DNA of 64,000 nucleotides from Triglochin maritima (Eukaryota; Streptophyta; Magnoliopsida; Alismatales; Juncaginaceae): contig OY821788.1 in the NCBI GenBank assembly GCA_963682175.1, forward strand, positions 16,882,001 through 16,946,000, in the 5' to 3' direction. A program made the translations under genes and the position numbers. This document shows positions 46,749 to 56,720 of this stretch, piece after piece. The notes beneath the pieces were generated by a model, which was given only the letters and a program-made list of their open reading frames with translations, ran no database searches and was not told the DNA's origin. How positions within the stretch are numbered: the stretch's first letter is position 1; each line of letters begins with the position of its first letter.

Positions 46749-47132
46749 TATAAGCAAATAACGATTCTACAGGTTCAGGAGTACCTTTCTTGGAGAGAAC
46801 CTGTGGCAGCGGAAGGAAGATCGGAGGTCACCTTACGGAATCCTTCTCACCGGTCGGTCTCCTACTCTCTTGGAGAAGAAGCACGTGTCCACAACCCAAG
46901 AGTCTACGGATTAGCTTGGTGGATGTGGAGGGACAAATGGGAGAGAGAGGGAGAGGTGGCGGCTAGGGTTTGGTGGGGCTAGGGTTTGCACACAAGAATT
47001 AGTCCATCCAATGGGAGGCTCCCCTCCTTATATAGATGGCCCCACCCAAAACCCTAATGCGCAACCAATGAGAGTGCGCCACGTGTCAGTGCTTTGGGCA
47101 AACATCATCTTAATCCTCAGATTAATCCAATA
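46749..47132 (-). repeat. 3' LTR of copia B (384 bp)
   Basis: Minus strand TATTGGATTAATC at 47132 to GCTTATA at 46749. A TATATAAGG box is at 47026-47035. The start matches the partial LTR at 63895 in the opposite orientation. Confidence 0.88.
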
Positions 47133-47144
47133 TCTCCCACTTGC
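47133..47144 (-). promoter_or_regulatory. Polypurine tract of copia B
   Basis: The minus strand reads GCAAGTGGGAGA directly before the LTR start TATTGG. It fixes the LTR boundary. Confidence 0.82.
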
Positions 47145-48418
47145 ACAATAGCACATCAACAACACGTCATCTTCTTTTGTGTCCCTGACACATACGTATA
47201 TATCCCCAATACATACAATCATAAGATGGCAATGTGTCACCTCTTCATGTGTCCCTGACACATATGTATACATCCCTGATATATACAACTATTTCTCTCT
47301 TCCAAGAATGCATCCACAATACGCAAGTCTCTGATCATGTATCCCTGATACAAGACCATATGTGTCCCCGACACATGTACTCTTCCGATCATACGGACAA
47401 ATGGGTCGTGCGACCGGTGATGCACCTGCAATTTAAGAGTCTCAAACTAGAAACCTTACTAGAAGGCCAGAATGACAACATCCTCACAAAAATAACAATT
47501 AAGCAGTCAAATGCACATCACTGTTCCCCAGGTTTACTCAGAAACTCACTTGACACTAACGGTATCTCGATCCCTCGGAGAGAATTCCTTCTTGTCCTCA
47601 AGGTACTTGCTACTGTATCCAATACAGTTGGGCCCAGCAAATACTTTTAGTGCAATTGAGTCAAACCTTTCCCTTCGCCCCAGACCACTATTACACTCAG
47701 AGTTGACTCCTTTCCCGAAGATGCCTCTTTAGACCGAATCTCTCATGGTCATAGATAACATCCCAAGGTAGCCACATCAACTCTTTGCTTCATGGTGTCG
47801 TCGAAGGTCACTGAGGGCAACTAAATGACAATCAAGTCTTGGACTCACACAGTGAAGGAGCAGGGATCCATCCCTTCACTTCCAAATGGTCGCTCAGCAC
47901 ATGTTGTATGACAAACATGCTATGGTGGATCATACTGCACACAACAGTATGTCTGTCTCTCAACACCATACAAGTCTTAGTCCAGTCGCACCCCCTCTGC
48001 GCCTGACCCGAGCTTCATCATGGTCGCCTTAACACCATACAGGTGTTACCTGGCGCCACATGTGATGCTCGCACTTGGCTTCTATAGGTCACATGAATCG
48101 TGGGAACATTCATGTCAATCCTCACCAACATAGAGGATCTCATCTTGATTCCTAATCAAAGCGACTGTCCTATCATGAACTACTCTGGATCTATCATACA
48201 AGATCTCTTCATGATCAGTCTCATCTCTGCTCGCTATCAAAAGTGCCAGAGGCGAATGCTCGTGTGAGTAAGCATTCTTCAGCCTATTGACAGAATAATA
48301 TTTTATGCTAGAACGACTATGTCAAGCAAACAGATACAGTCGAAAGGAAACAACACAATCACTCATAAAAGGAACTTAGACATGCCAATACATCAAAGTC
48401 TGCATAAGCCTAAGGACT
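47145..48418 (-). other. Long 3' untranslated stretch of copia B
   Basis: About 1.27 kb between the pol stop and the polypurine tract, much longer than usual for copia. It contains the dyad-like TGTCCCTGACACAT at 47181, 47250 and, as TGTCCCCGACACAT, at 47365. An antisense open frame of 138 codons (47234-47650, plus strand) has no recognisable motif. Nothing supports an envelope-like gene. Confidence 0.5.
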
Positions 48419-50553
48419 TCACATGACACACGAGTCCTTAGCTATAGCCTTGGTTAGAGGGTCAGCTACCATAAGACTAGTAGACACATGTCTCAACTCA
48501 ACTTCCTTTCTCGTTATAATGTCCTTCACAAAGTGGAACCTTGTCCATTTTGGCCTTCTCTTCGGGAGTCTCAGGATGCTTATCAAGCTTAAGTGCAAAC
48601 CCTTCTCAACAGGAGTGTCGATTGGTTTGCATTTGTCCATATGGTATTTTTTCAAGATGTTGTTAATGTAAGGCTCTTGAGACAATCCCAGAAGTCTCTT
48701 GGACCTATTTCTAACTATCTTGACACCAAGGACGTAGCTAGCTTCACCCATGTCCTTCATATCAAACATGGAGGACAACCACTCCTTAGTGGATTTCAGC
48801 AGCTCTTTGCTATTGCCAGCCATGAGTATGTCATCAACATACAAGGTCAGAATGACAAATTTACCATTGGATATCTTAACGTACACACAGTGATCTTCCT
48901 CAAACATAGAGAATGCATTCTCTGTTATAGCTTGTTGGAAGCGAATGTTCCACTGTCTAGACGCCTGTTTTAAGCCATATAAGGACTTATTGAGCTTGCA
49001 CACTTTGCGCTCTTGTCCTTTGACTTCAAAACCTTGAGGTTGATCCATATAGATCTCCTCCTCAAGTTCTCCATTGAGAAAAGCAGTCTTTACATCCATT
49101 TGGTAAAGCTCTAAGTCCATCTAAGCTACAATAGCTAGTAGAAGGCGGATGGAGGCAAACCTAACCACGGGTGAAAAGGTTTCCTCAAAATCCATGCCTT
49201 CTCTTTGGGTGTAGCCTTTAGCTACCAGTCTAGCCTTGAATCTATCAATAGATCCATCCGCCTTCCTCTTAATCTTGAGGATCCACTTGGCCCCAATGGC
49301 CTTTCGGTTCGGCGGTAAGTCGACCAAGTCCCAGACTCGATTAACTTTCATCGACTCCAACTCTTCCTTTATAGCTTCTAACCACTCTTTAGCATTTGGA
49401 CCTTCCAAAGCCTCTTTCAAGGTCTCCGGTTCTTGCTAATCGATTACTGTCATCCCGGATGATTCATAATCATTTTCTTCTTGAGCTATCATGAGGGCCT
49501 CTTCCTCTAAGCGAAACCGCCTACGAGGAATGAACCCGCGTTTGCTTCGACGCAGATGGATATCTGATGGCTCATCCTCCGTGAGAGCTATCGGATCCTC
49601 AGCATTGATGCTCCCACTAGGATCGACTGGTGGAACCTCATGTTCAACTTCCAGATCATGATCCCGTGGAGTGGCAATGTCCTCATCTTGTTGTTCAAAG
49701 AAGTCCACTGACTCTTTGATAGCTCCAGCAAGGGTTGGAAAATCATTTTCCAAGAATGTGGCATCCCTAGACTCCAGTTCCGTCCTTCTTTCATTCTCGT
49801 CCACCCCGATAAAAACATAACCTTTGGAGAAATCACTGTGTTTTACAAAGATACACTTTTTCCCTCTAGGTCCTAGTTTTCCATATCGGTGACTAGTAGA
49901 ATGAATGTATGCCGCACATCCCCAAGGATGCAGCAGACTAAAATCAGGCTTCCGTCCTGTCCATAACTCATATGGAGTTGAGGGAACCAATTTTGTTGGA
50001 ACTCTATTGAGGATATAGGCAGCAGTCATTAGAGCATCTCCCCAAAATGAAATTGGTAAGCTCGCATGCGCCATCATGGATCTAACCATGTCTAGCAACG
50101 TTCTATTCCTTCTCTCGGCAACACCATTTTGCTGAGGAGTATAAGGCATAGTGAGTTGTCTAGATATCACATTTTCATCACATAACTCCTTGAACATTAT
50201 GGAGAGATACTCACCACCTCTATCCGTTCTAAGAGTTTTTATCATATTATCCAACTGATTCTCAACTAAGCTCATGAATTTCTTAAAACATTCTAGAGCT
50301 TCTGACTTGTGAGAAATAAGATAAATATGACCATATCTAGTGAAGTCATCAATGAATGTGATGAAGTAACTTTGTCCATGTCTAGTACGCACATTCAAAG
50401 TTCCACAAATATCTGAGTGTATTAGTTCTAAAGGAGAAGTAGCCCTAATGGTTTTTCCGAACGGTTTTCTAGTTGCCTTTCCAGCTAGACAAGATTCACA
50501 GGTCGGCAATTCAAATTTGGAGCATTCTCCTAATACCCCCTCCTTTGCCATAA
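48419..50553 (-). pseudogene. Copia B pol: integrase, RT, remnant RNase H
   Basis: One frame with only two stops (TAG at 49436-49438 and TAG at 49121-49123). Integrase: [19 protein letters not shown] zinc ligands, core with HSDICG, TDRGGEY and AERRNRT, so D, D and E are all present; [18 protein letters not shown] near its end. [73 protein letters not shown] and catalytic LYVDDILMAGN. Most of RNase H is deleted: a shifted segment near 48540 joins FVKDIITRKEVELRHVST, then VADPLTKAI. Gag and protease are absent. Integrase and RT motifs are intact apart from the stops. Confidence 0.9.
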
Positions 50554-50717
50554 TTTGGTGGGGCTAGGGTTTGCACACAAGAATTAGTCCATCCAATGGG
50601 AGGCTCCCCTCCTTATATAGATGGCCCCACCCAAAACCCTAATGCGCAACCAATGAGAGTGCGCCACGTGTCAGTGCTTTGGGCAAACATCATCTTAATC
50701 CTTAGATTAATCTAATA
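50554..50717 (-). repeat. 5' LTR remnant of copia B (164 bp)
   Basis: Equal in length to 46969-47132, with two differences by eye (CTCAG/CTTAG and TCCAATA/TCTAATA). The inner part of this LTR is lost by the deletion that reaches into integrase. Confidence 0.88.
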
Positions 50718-50784
50718 AACTAAGCACTTATGCATCAAACCTCATTACTAAAATGTTCTAATTAGCATAATAGAGGACCTTAAA

Positions 50785-50796
50785 GCTCTGATACCA
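50785..50796 (-). promoter_or_regulatory. tRNA-Met primer site of copia C
   Basis: The minus strand reads TGGTATCAGAGC, one base after the LTR end (50798). It is complementary to the 3' end of initiator tRNA-Met, as in most copia elements. Confidence 0.88.
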
Positions 50797-50797
50797 C

Positions 50798-52386
50798 TAT
50801 TGGGATTTCATGAGGATTGTAGAGGTTAAAAACTTATTTTTCATCCCCTTTAATCGTCAAAATGGATCATCTCTATTGCTAACTTTAAACAAATAATCAA
50901 TCAAGCATTTTGCATACCTATGCCTAGTGAAAATGAATTTCACTAGAACTCTTAAGAATATTCGCACCTTTGCCTCTAAGGTTCACCTTGAACAAAACAA
51001 GGACAAGTTCAAGATCTTGCTAGAGATCTACTAGTCTTTCCTTTGACAATCACTCTAGAAGGAGGAATATGCACTCACAAAACTGGATAGAGGAAATGCG
51101 GCTGAAAAGGAAAACTCCTTTTAAAGGTGCAAGTTAAGGCAAACCCTAACCATAAGATGAGCTTAATGGGCCCTTGACACATTAGTTGCATATTTCATTC
51201 CTAATTGATTGATTAAAGGGTTTAGCTTTTAAAAATTCATGTCATGACAATGTGACATCCTTTATCAGTTTTATGTACCATAAATATTATGTTTTGTAAT
51301 GTACATTACACCTCCAAATAATATTACGCACATATCTCATTAACTCATATTAAATGTTACAACATGTAGCACTTTATTTTACCATCTTAACACAAGCATT
51401 TAATTTTATATCATATGAAATATAACACATCATATAAAACTTGTAAAGTACTTCTCTGGTTTCTCGTTCAGTTGGTGTGACCTTTATCGAGAATCTGGGT
51501 TGGATTGGTAATGGCATAAAAAAATTATTGCCATAAACTATAAAAGGTATTCTAGCTATACATTATAGTCACACATTCTACACAGATGAAATTTAACCAT
51601 TTTACAAAACATCATCATGTAGTAACATTATAAATAACATTACTTGTGGGTATTCTTTGCCTCGTGATATCATGAATAACATGTAATGTAGGGTTGTGTC
51701 ACCTTTGCTTTATATTCATTTCTTGGTCTCTCTTAAGTAAATTATAAATATATAGTTGGTATCACTTAAAGTATATTGCATGCATTTACAATTCTACTCT
51801 GCCAAAGGACCCAGTGACATCACTGCTCATTACAATTGAGGGACAATGATATTGTTGACCTATAATCCTTTCCCGCACAATCCATATATAAAGAACTACT
51901 ATTTATCATCACCTGTAATAAGAAACTTTTAACAGTAATTACGTTATACATTTCTCATGTGAGAAGATACAGTCTCATATCTTATAATTCGTAGACATAG
52001 TGAAAACATTAATGACACAAACGCAATCCATATAAAAAATTTACTTGTTAGGTCATGTTCAATGTATGAAACCTTTCATACACTCATGCTGTTAAATGAT
52101 AATCTTTTGTCAACATTTGTAGAACTACAACGTACTTTAATCAACAGGACAATCTTTTTTATGGTATAATAGTGTTCCATAATAATTAAAAAAATTGGGA
52201 ATACTTTAGAGTTTCATGTTTGTTATCATATAGAGTTCTACGGTTCGAGACTTAAGGCATCTTCCTGAATTTATAATAAAACATCAAAGTCATGGAACAA
52301 AATGTGTATATATATAACCTTCAATTTATAAACATAACATGTAAAAGTAATCAACAAAAGATAACTTTTAGAACACAAAACTAACA
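50798..52386 (-). repeat. 5' LTR of copia C
   Basis: Minus strand TGTTAGTTTTGTG (52386) to ATCCCAATA (50798), 1589 bp. Collinear with the 3' LTR at 15169-16849. AGAAG follows outside at 52387. Confidence 0.9.
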
Positions 52387-52639
52387 AGAAGTTGCACCAC
52401 ATTCACTTTCAGTTATGTCAGCATAAATTACAACATTAAATATAACAGCAACAAATGTACAACAACAAATGTTATGTACAACATCAAATTTTTCCATTCA
52501 CCTAAAAAACCTAAAAAAACAAAGTCAACATAAAGCTGAATTGTAATTGTAAGTTTAACATAAACACAATAAACTCGTAAGATTTTAACATAAACTAATA
52601 AAATATTAACTTAACCTTTATGATTTTTATTTATTTATT

Positions 52640-53308
52640 TGTGATACGATCTTCGATCCATATTGATTCACAATGATAATCCTGAATAAGTAAGTTATCA
52701 ATATTTCTATCATCATTGGCTGACTTGATTTTAGGCACTTGGGAAAATGGGAGAATTTCTTCCAAATCATTGACATCTTCTTGAAAAATAAGCTAATGTT
52801 TTCTTCTAAAACTACCGACCATTTCTTATCACAGAGATTTGCTACATAGAAAATTTGTTTGGTTTGAGATGCCAAAATAAAGGATCTTCCTTGAATCCTG
52901 GTTTATTAAGGTTCACCAAGGTAAATCCCAACTCATCCATCTGAAGCCCATTGTTATTGTCCACCCACATGCATTTAAATACTGCCACATCAAATTTGGT
53001 GAAGTTCAACTCCTATATTTCTTCAATTTGACCATAATATGACATCTTTACATATATAGGATTTTTATATTTGGAACTAGAGATATGCAATGATTCGGCT
53101 ACTAAAATGACCCTGCTGTTTTGCATTGTGCTTTCCATTTTCCTGTAAAAAGAGTATCCATTTATATTATAACCACTGTAAGAATTGACAACATGATTAG
53201 CCATATAGGCCAACCACTTCAAATGATCAGATTCATTAAGGTGGTACACCATTTTCTTGAACCAATTAAAGAAAGTTTTGTTGTGAGCGTTAACTACTTG
53301 TTGATTAT
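52640..53308 (-). pseudogene. DUF4216 domain of the CACTA transposase gene
   Basis: The minus strand reads INNQQVVNAHNKTFFNWFKK, LKWLAYMANHVVNSYSGYNINGYSFY, MQNSRVILVAES, YYGQIEEI, a stop, ELNFTKFDVAVFKCMWVD, GFTLVNLNKPGFKEDP and ASQTKQIFYVANLCDKKWSVV. This order is the DUF4216 domain found at the C-terminus of plant CACTA (En/Spm) TNP2 transposases. One stop near 53010 and a frameshift near 52875 break it. It joins, after removal of 53309-60225, to the DUF4218-like part at 60230. Confidence 0.85.
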
Positions 53309-53940
53309 TGATTAGTAGCATATTATGCACATTCATGCTATATATCCTTTATTTTACCCCAATTTTGCACTACTCGAGTGTTTGTTTGTGGTGTTTTCAG
53401 TTGTTAGGTAATAAAGAAGAGAGAGGAAGAGAAAAGGACTGAAATGCAAGAAGAAATGACTCAAATAAAGCAAATTGGACTTGTTTGTCATGCACAAGGA
53501 CCCATCTGTAAATCATGAATGACCCAGATGAAATCCAAGGGACCCGAACAAAATTCATACATTTTAAGAGCAAAAATACCTTACTACCATGATCTTGAAA
53601 AGTATTTGGGAAATTTAGACCAAACATGCACGAAACAATGGACCATGAGTGCACCCTACGTGCAAAATAGATCACTTAAGCTTCTGGGAAAAATTGGGGC
53701 GGATCGGAGCCAAAACATCAGCCAGTGGCGGATCATTTTGGTCCAAATTCCCCCAAATTTCTCCTATGGCTCGAACGTGATTATTTGGGTTTACCAGGCC
53801 CACGAGAAGTTGATTATAGCCGTCAAATTGCTTCCAGATTCATCTACACCACTCTTTCTTCTATAAATAGCAATATTTGTCCTACTTTTCTCTTGTCCAC
53901 CTCCACGATTAGAATAACTTAGGTTTTACCCATTTGGGCT
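53309..53940 (+). repeat. OTA LTR fragment (family of 17371-18909)
   Basis: Starts TGATTAGTAGCATA at the point where the DUF4216 frame breaks, and follows 17371-18010 through the TATA box (TATAAATA, 53862-53869). It is cut within TTGGGC at 53940 by gypsy D. The rest of this LTR is not found to the right, so that part is lost. Confidence 0.82.
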
Positions 53941-54379
53941 TGTTATATCCTAACCCTTCCTTAATGGTTTAATTGTGGTTAGGTGATGTTTTGAGAGGGA
54001 TTGAGATGGACTACTGAGATGAGTTCGGAGGTGGATATAAAGGTGGGATTCATTTCTCTCTCTCTCTCACTTCTCTTTCGCTATCGAATCTCTCTCCCTC
54101 AACCCTTTTCTCTTGCAGCTCGGGGAAGTCGTGGAGGGAGTTTGACGATGCTCGGAGGAGCTCAGGCGTTGCCGGAGTCGGGGTGGACGAGTTCGAGGAG
54201 TTTGTCGGAGTAGACGAGGTTTTGCGAGGAAGCGTCCGCCGTTGGTTCTTCAAAGGCTTCTTCAAGCCTTGAGGTATGTCAAACTTGCTTTTATGCTCAC
54301 CTATTATTAGTGTGGGGTGGGAGTGGTCGATGGTAGGCCGAATGGCTCGTCGGACCTGCACAACAGATTTTTGCACTCG

Positions 54380-54920
54380 AGCGGTCGACCGGTGTTTTGG
54401 TTCGGTCAACCGGTTCTAGTGTATTTTGAGCAACATCCCTCGCATCGGTCGAACGATACCTCTGGGTGGTCGACTGGTGGTGCAATTGGAGCGAGAGATG
54501 AATGCTCTGGGTATTTTCGGTCGAACGGGACCCCTTTGGCGGTCGACCGAAAGTACTGTCGTAGGTCGGTTTGGGCGTTGACCATCAAAATGGTTGACCA
54601 TCTGTTTGACTCGTTCGACCGACGACTTAAGTTAACTTAGTGGTCGGTCGACCGGAAGTGTTGCTTCGGTCGACCGTGTGGTGTGTTGTTGAGGAGTTTT
54701 CACTGGTGGAATTTGGTCGAATGGGGCCCCTTTGTTGTCGACCGGTTGTGCTGTTTGTTTGTTGTGTGTTCTGGCATCGACCATCCAAACGGTCGACCTC
54801 CAATTGACCTTTGTTCGACCGTTGGGTCATTATGTTCATTGTTGGTTCGACTGGTCTGATTGGAAGGTAGCACTGTTGGTGTGTACTAGAGATATCCGTT
54901 CAACCGTCGTGCCTTTCGCG
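54380..54920. repeat. GGTCGACC palindrome array in gypsy D LTR
   Basis: Perfect and near-perfect CGGTCGACCG units at irregular 20-50 bp spacing, often paired with a GGTCGAACG or GTTCGACCG variant, as in the solo LTR at 7570-8190. Confidence 0.8.
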
Positions 54921-54971
54921 GTCGATCGTTTCTGCATGTTTTCTGTATTTCGTGGTTTTATGTGTACGCTT

Positions 54972-55257
54972 GAAGGTGGCTCATCTCTCCGGCCCCCTTG
55001 GGCAACGGCACGGACTGTCGCCCGATAGTGGTGTATGTGATTTGATTGAAGGTGGCTCGTCTCTCCGGCCCCCTGGGCAACGGCACGGACTGTCGGCCTG
55101 ATATCTTGTGGTTGACTCTCCTTGTTGTGTGTTGGTAGGGTGGGGTGAGAGGACCCTTGAGACCCAGGTTGTTGGCCTTTATTTGGACCGGCGGTGCCGT
55201 GTGTGCACGTGTGTTGGTAGGGTTGGGGTGAGAGGACCTTGAGACCCAGGTTGTTGG
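54972..55257 (+). repeat. Two tandem repeat pairs in gypsy D LTR
   Basis: A block with GGTGGCTCATCTCTCCGGCC, then GGGCAACGGCACGGACTGTC, occurs at 54974 and again at 55048. A second block of about 49 bp (GTGTGTTGGTAGGG, then GAGACCCAGGTTGTTGG) occurs at 55127 and 55208. Confidence 0.8.
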
Positions 55258-55705
55258 ATCAGCCATGGCCGGGAGAGAGGTCTTGGAAACTTAGCTGACG
55301 ATGTCTGTTGTGGTGGTTATTGTTCATGCCCTGTTTCATTTGTTGATGTCTTGTTCATATATGTGTGAGGGTTTGGCATACGGGGTTTCCGTCTGGAAAC
55401 TCAGGCATAGTTCATGTTTATTTTTCAGGCCGTGAGCGGCGTTAGAGGGTGGTGCCTGCGGAGGAAAGCTTCTGGGACCAGATCCTGCTTTCCCCGTGTT
55501 TCAGGTTGTTCTCATTACATATGTATATTGTATCTTATAGCTTTTGATGTAATCGCCCCTTTGTAGTAAACTCAGATCTATATATGTATATGTTGGTGCA
55601 CCTAGTGTTTATCTTTGGTAATGTCCTCGGTGATGGATTTTGGTCTGTTGGTTTTATTATTAAAAAAGTTTTAAATTTTCCGTTGTTTCGAGGACGTTAC
55701 AAATT

Positions 55706-55717
55706 TGGTATCAGAGT
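55706..55717 (+). promoter_or_regulatory. tRNA-Met primer site of gypsy D
   Basis: TGGTATCAGAGT, followed by GG, matches the 3' complement of initiator tRNA-Met except near the end. Four bases after the LTR. Confidence 0.88.
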
Positions 55718-55827
55718 GGTCAATTCCTAAGTCTTTTTCCAAAGAAACCACCCTTAGGAGTTGAGTTGGCATGTTAGTAGGTCATGCATGCAATTTCAAT
55801 GCTAAGTCGAGTTCTTTTGTTCTGCAG

Positions 55828-56720
55828 ATGGCTCCGAGACGTGTGAGACCTCCGACGCGCTATCACAATACAAGTGAGGAGGCTGGTAGGGTTGTGGGGG
55901 TGGAGGAGAGACCGTCTGAGCCAGTGACGTTGAAGATGTTGGGCGAGCTTCTGGAGAGCCATGCCGACCAGACTGGCGCTATGCATGATTGTTTTATGCG
56001 GCAGTATCCGCCGATCTTCAGTGGCAGAGGTGACCCTGAGGCAGCGGAGGACTGGGTCTTCAGGATCCAGAGTATCTTCCGGGCTACAGGAGTGACACCT
56101 GAGAGGAGAGTGGGCCTAGTCACCTATGTTTTGGACAGCGAGGTGCTCAACTGGTGGAGGACCACGTCTTCTGTAGACTTCGATGACAGTGAGGATGTGA
56201 GTTGCGAGGACTTTCTTTCAGAGTTCAACCAACAGTACTTTCCGTAGCACGTCCGTGACCAGAAGAGGGAGATGTTTCTGGCCCTTGAGTAGAGAGATAT
56301 GACCTTGGCTGCTTATATCAGCAGGTTCCATGCTTTGGAACGTTACTGCCCAGAGATTTATGTGACCCAGGAGCAGAGGGCTCGGAAGTTTGTATGGGTC
56401 TGAGGGCGCAGTGCAGGGCTTGTGTCACAACTAGTATGCCGTAGACTTTAGCTGATGTGAAGTTTGCGACCATTATGGACCAGGATAACCAGGAGATACT
56501 TAAGGATGCTGGGAGGACACAGGTGAAGCCTGCAGGACGTCCAGGAGGGCAGTTACAGGGGAATCCGGGCAAGAGACCCCGGATTGAGGGAGGTGGAGCA
56601 CCGCAGACTGGACAGTGCAAGCAGTGTGGCAGAGTTCATATGGGACAGGGGTGTGGACACCACCCCGGTGCTTGTCACGGTTGTGGTCAGATGGGACACT
56701 TTGTCCGTTCTTGCCCGAGC
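55828..56720 (+). pseudogene. gag of gypsy D
   Basis: Starts MAPRRVRPPTR. Gag core: RQYPPIFSGRGDPEAAEDWV, STEXX-like region ending LNWWRTTSS, DFLSEFNQQYFP, then after a stop HVRDQKREMFLALE, stop, RDMTLAAYISRFHALERYC. A one-base shift near 56395 moves the frame before GLRAQCRACV. The zinc knuckle CHGCGQMGHFVRSC (CX2CX4HX4C, near 56660-56710) binds RNA. Stops lie at 56245, 56290 and 56442, each at a place where glutamine (CAG) would fit. Without them the protein would be a normal chromovirus-type Gag. Confidence 0.85.

Larger units (their letters stand above)
46749..50717 (-). mobile_element. Copia B: deleted Ty1/copia element
   Basis: Bounded by AACTA at 46744-46748 and 50718-50722. On the minus strand: 164 bp of the 5' LTR, then directly integrase (the rest of the LTR, primer site, gag and protease are deleted), RT, a remnant of RNase H, a 1.3-kb untranslated stretch, polypurine tract and a full 384-bp 3' LTR. 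The surviving 164 bp differ from the 3' LTR at two positions, so this is among the youngest insertions here. LTRs begin TATTGG or TATTAG and end TTATA, not TG...CA. Confidence 0.9.
15169..52386 (-). mobile_element. Copia C: 37-kb nested Ty1/copia element
   Basis: Both outer ends are LTRs of the same family (50798-52386 as 5' LTR, 15169-16849 as 3' LTR) and both are flanked by AGAAG (15164-15168 and 52387-52391). Reading the minus strand from 52386 gives LTR, tRNA-Met primer site, leader, gag, zinc knuckle, protease, integrase, RT, RNase H, polypurine tract, LTR, in exactly the order of a copia element. The interior is split by at least four insertion events totalling about 29 kb. The pieces join in frame-compatible order, for example RSQSG at 18910 with YVFTLNGG at 17365. 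Confidence 0.9.
53941..55701 (+). repeat. 5' LTR of gypsy D (1761 bp)
   Basis: Starts TGTTATATCC and ends GAGGACGTTACA, four bases before the primer site. It includes a CT-rich stretch (54055-54115), a GGTCGACC array (54380-54920) and long tandem repeats (54972-55257). Confidence 0.87.
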
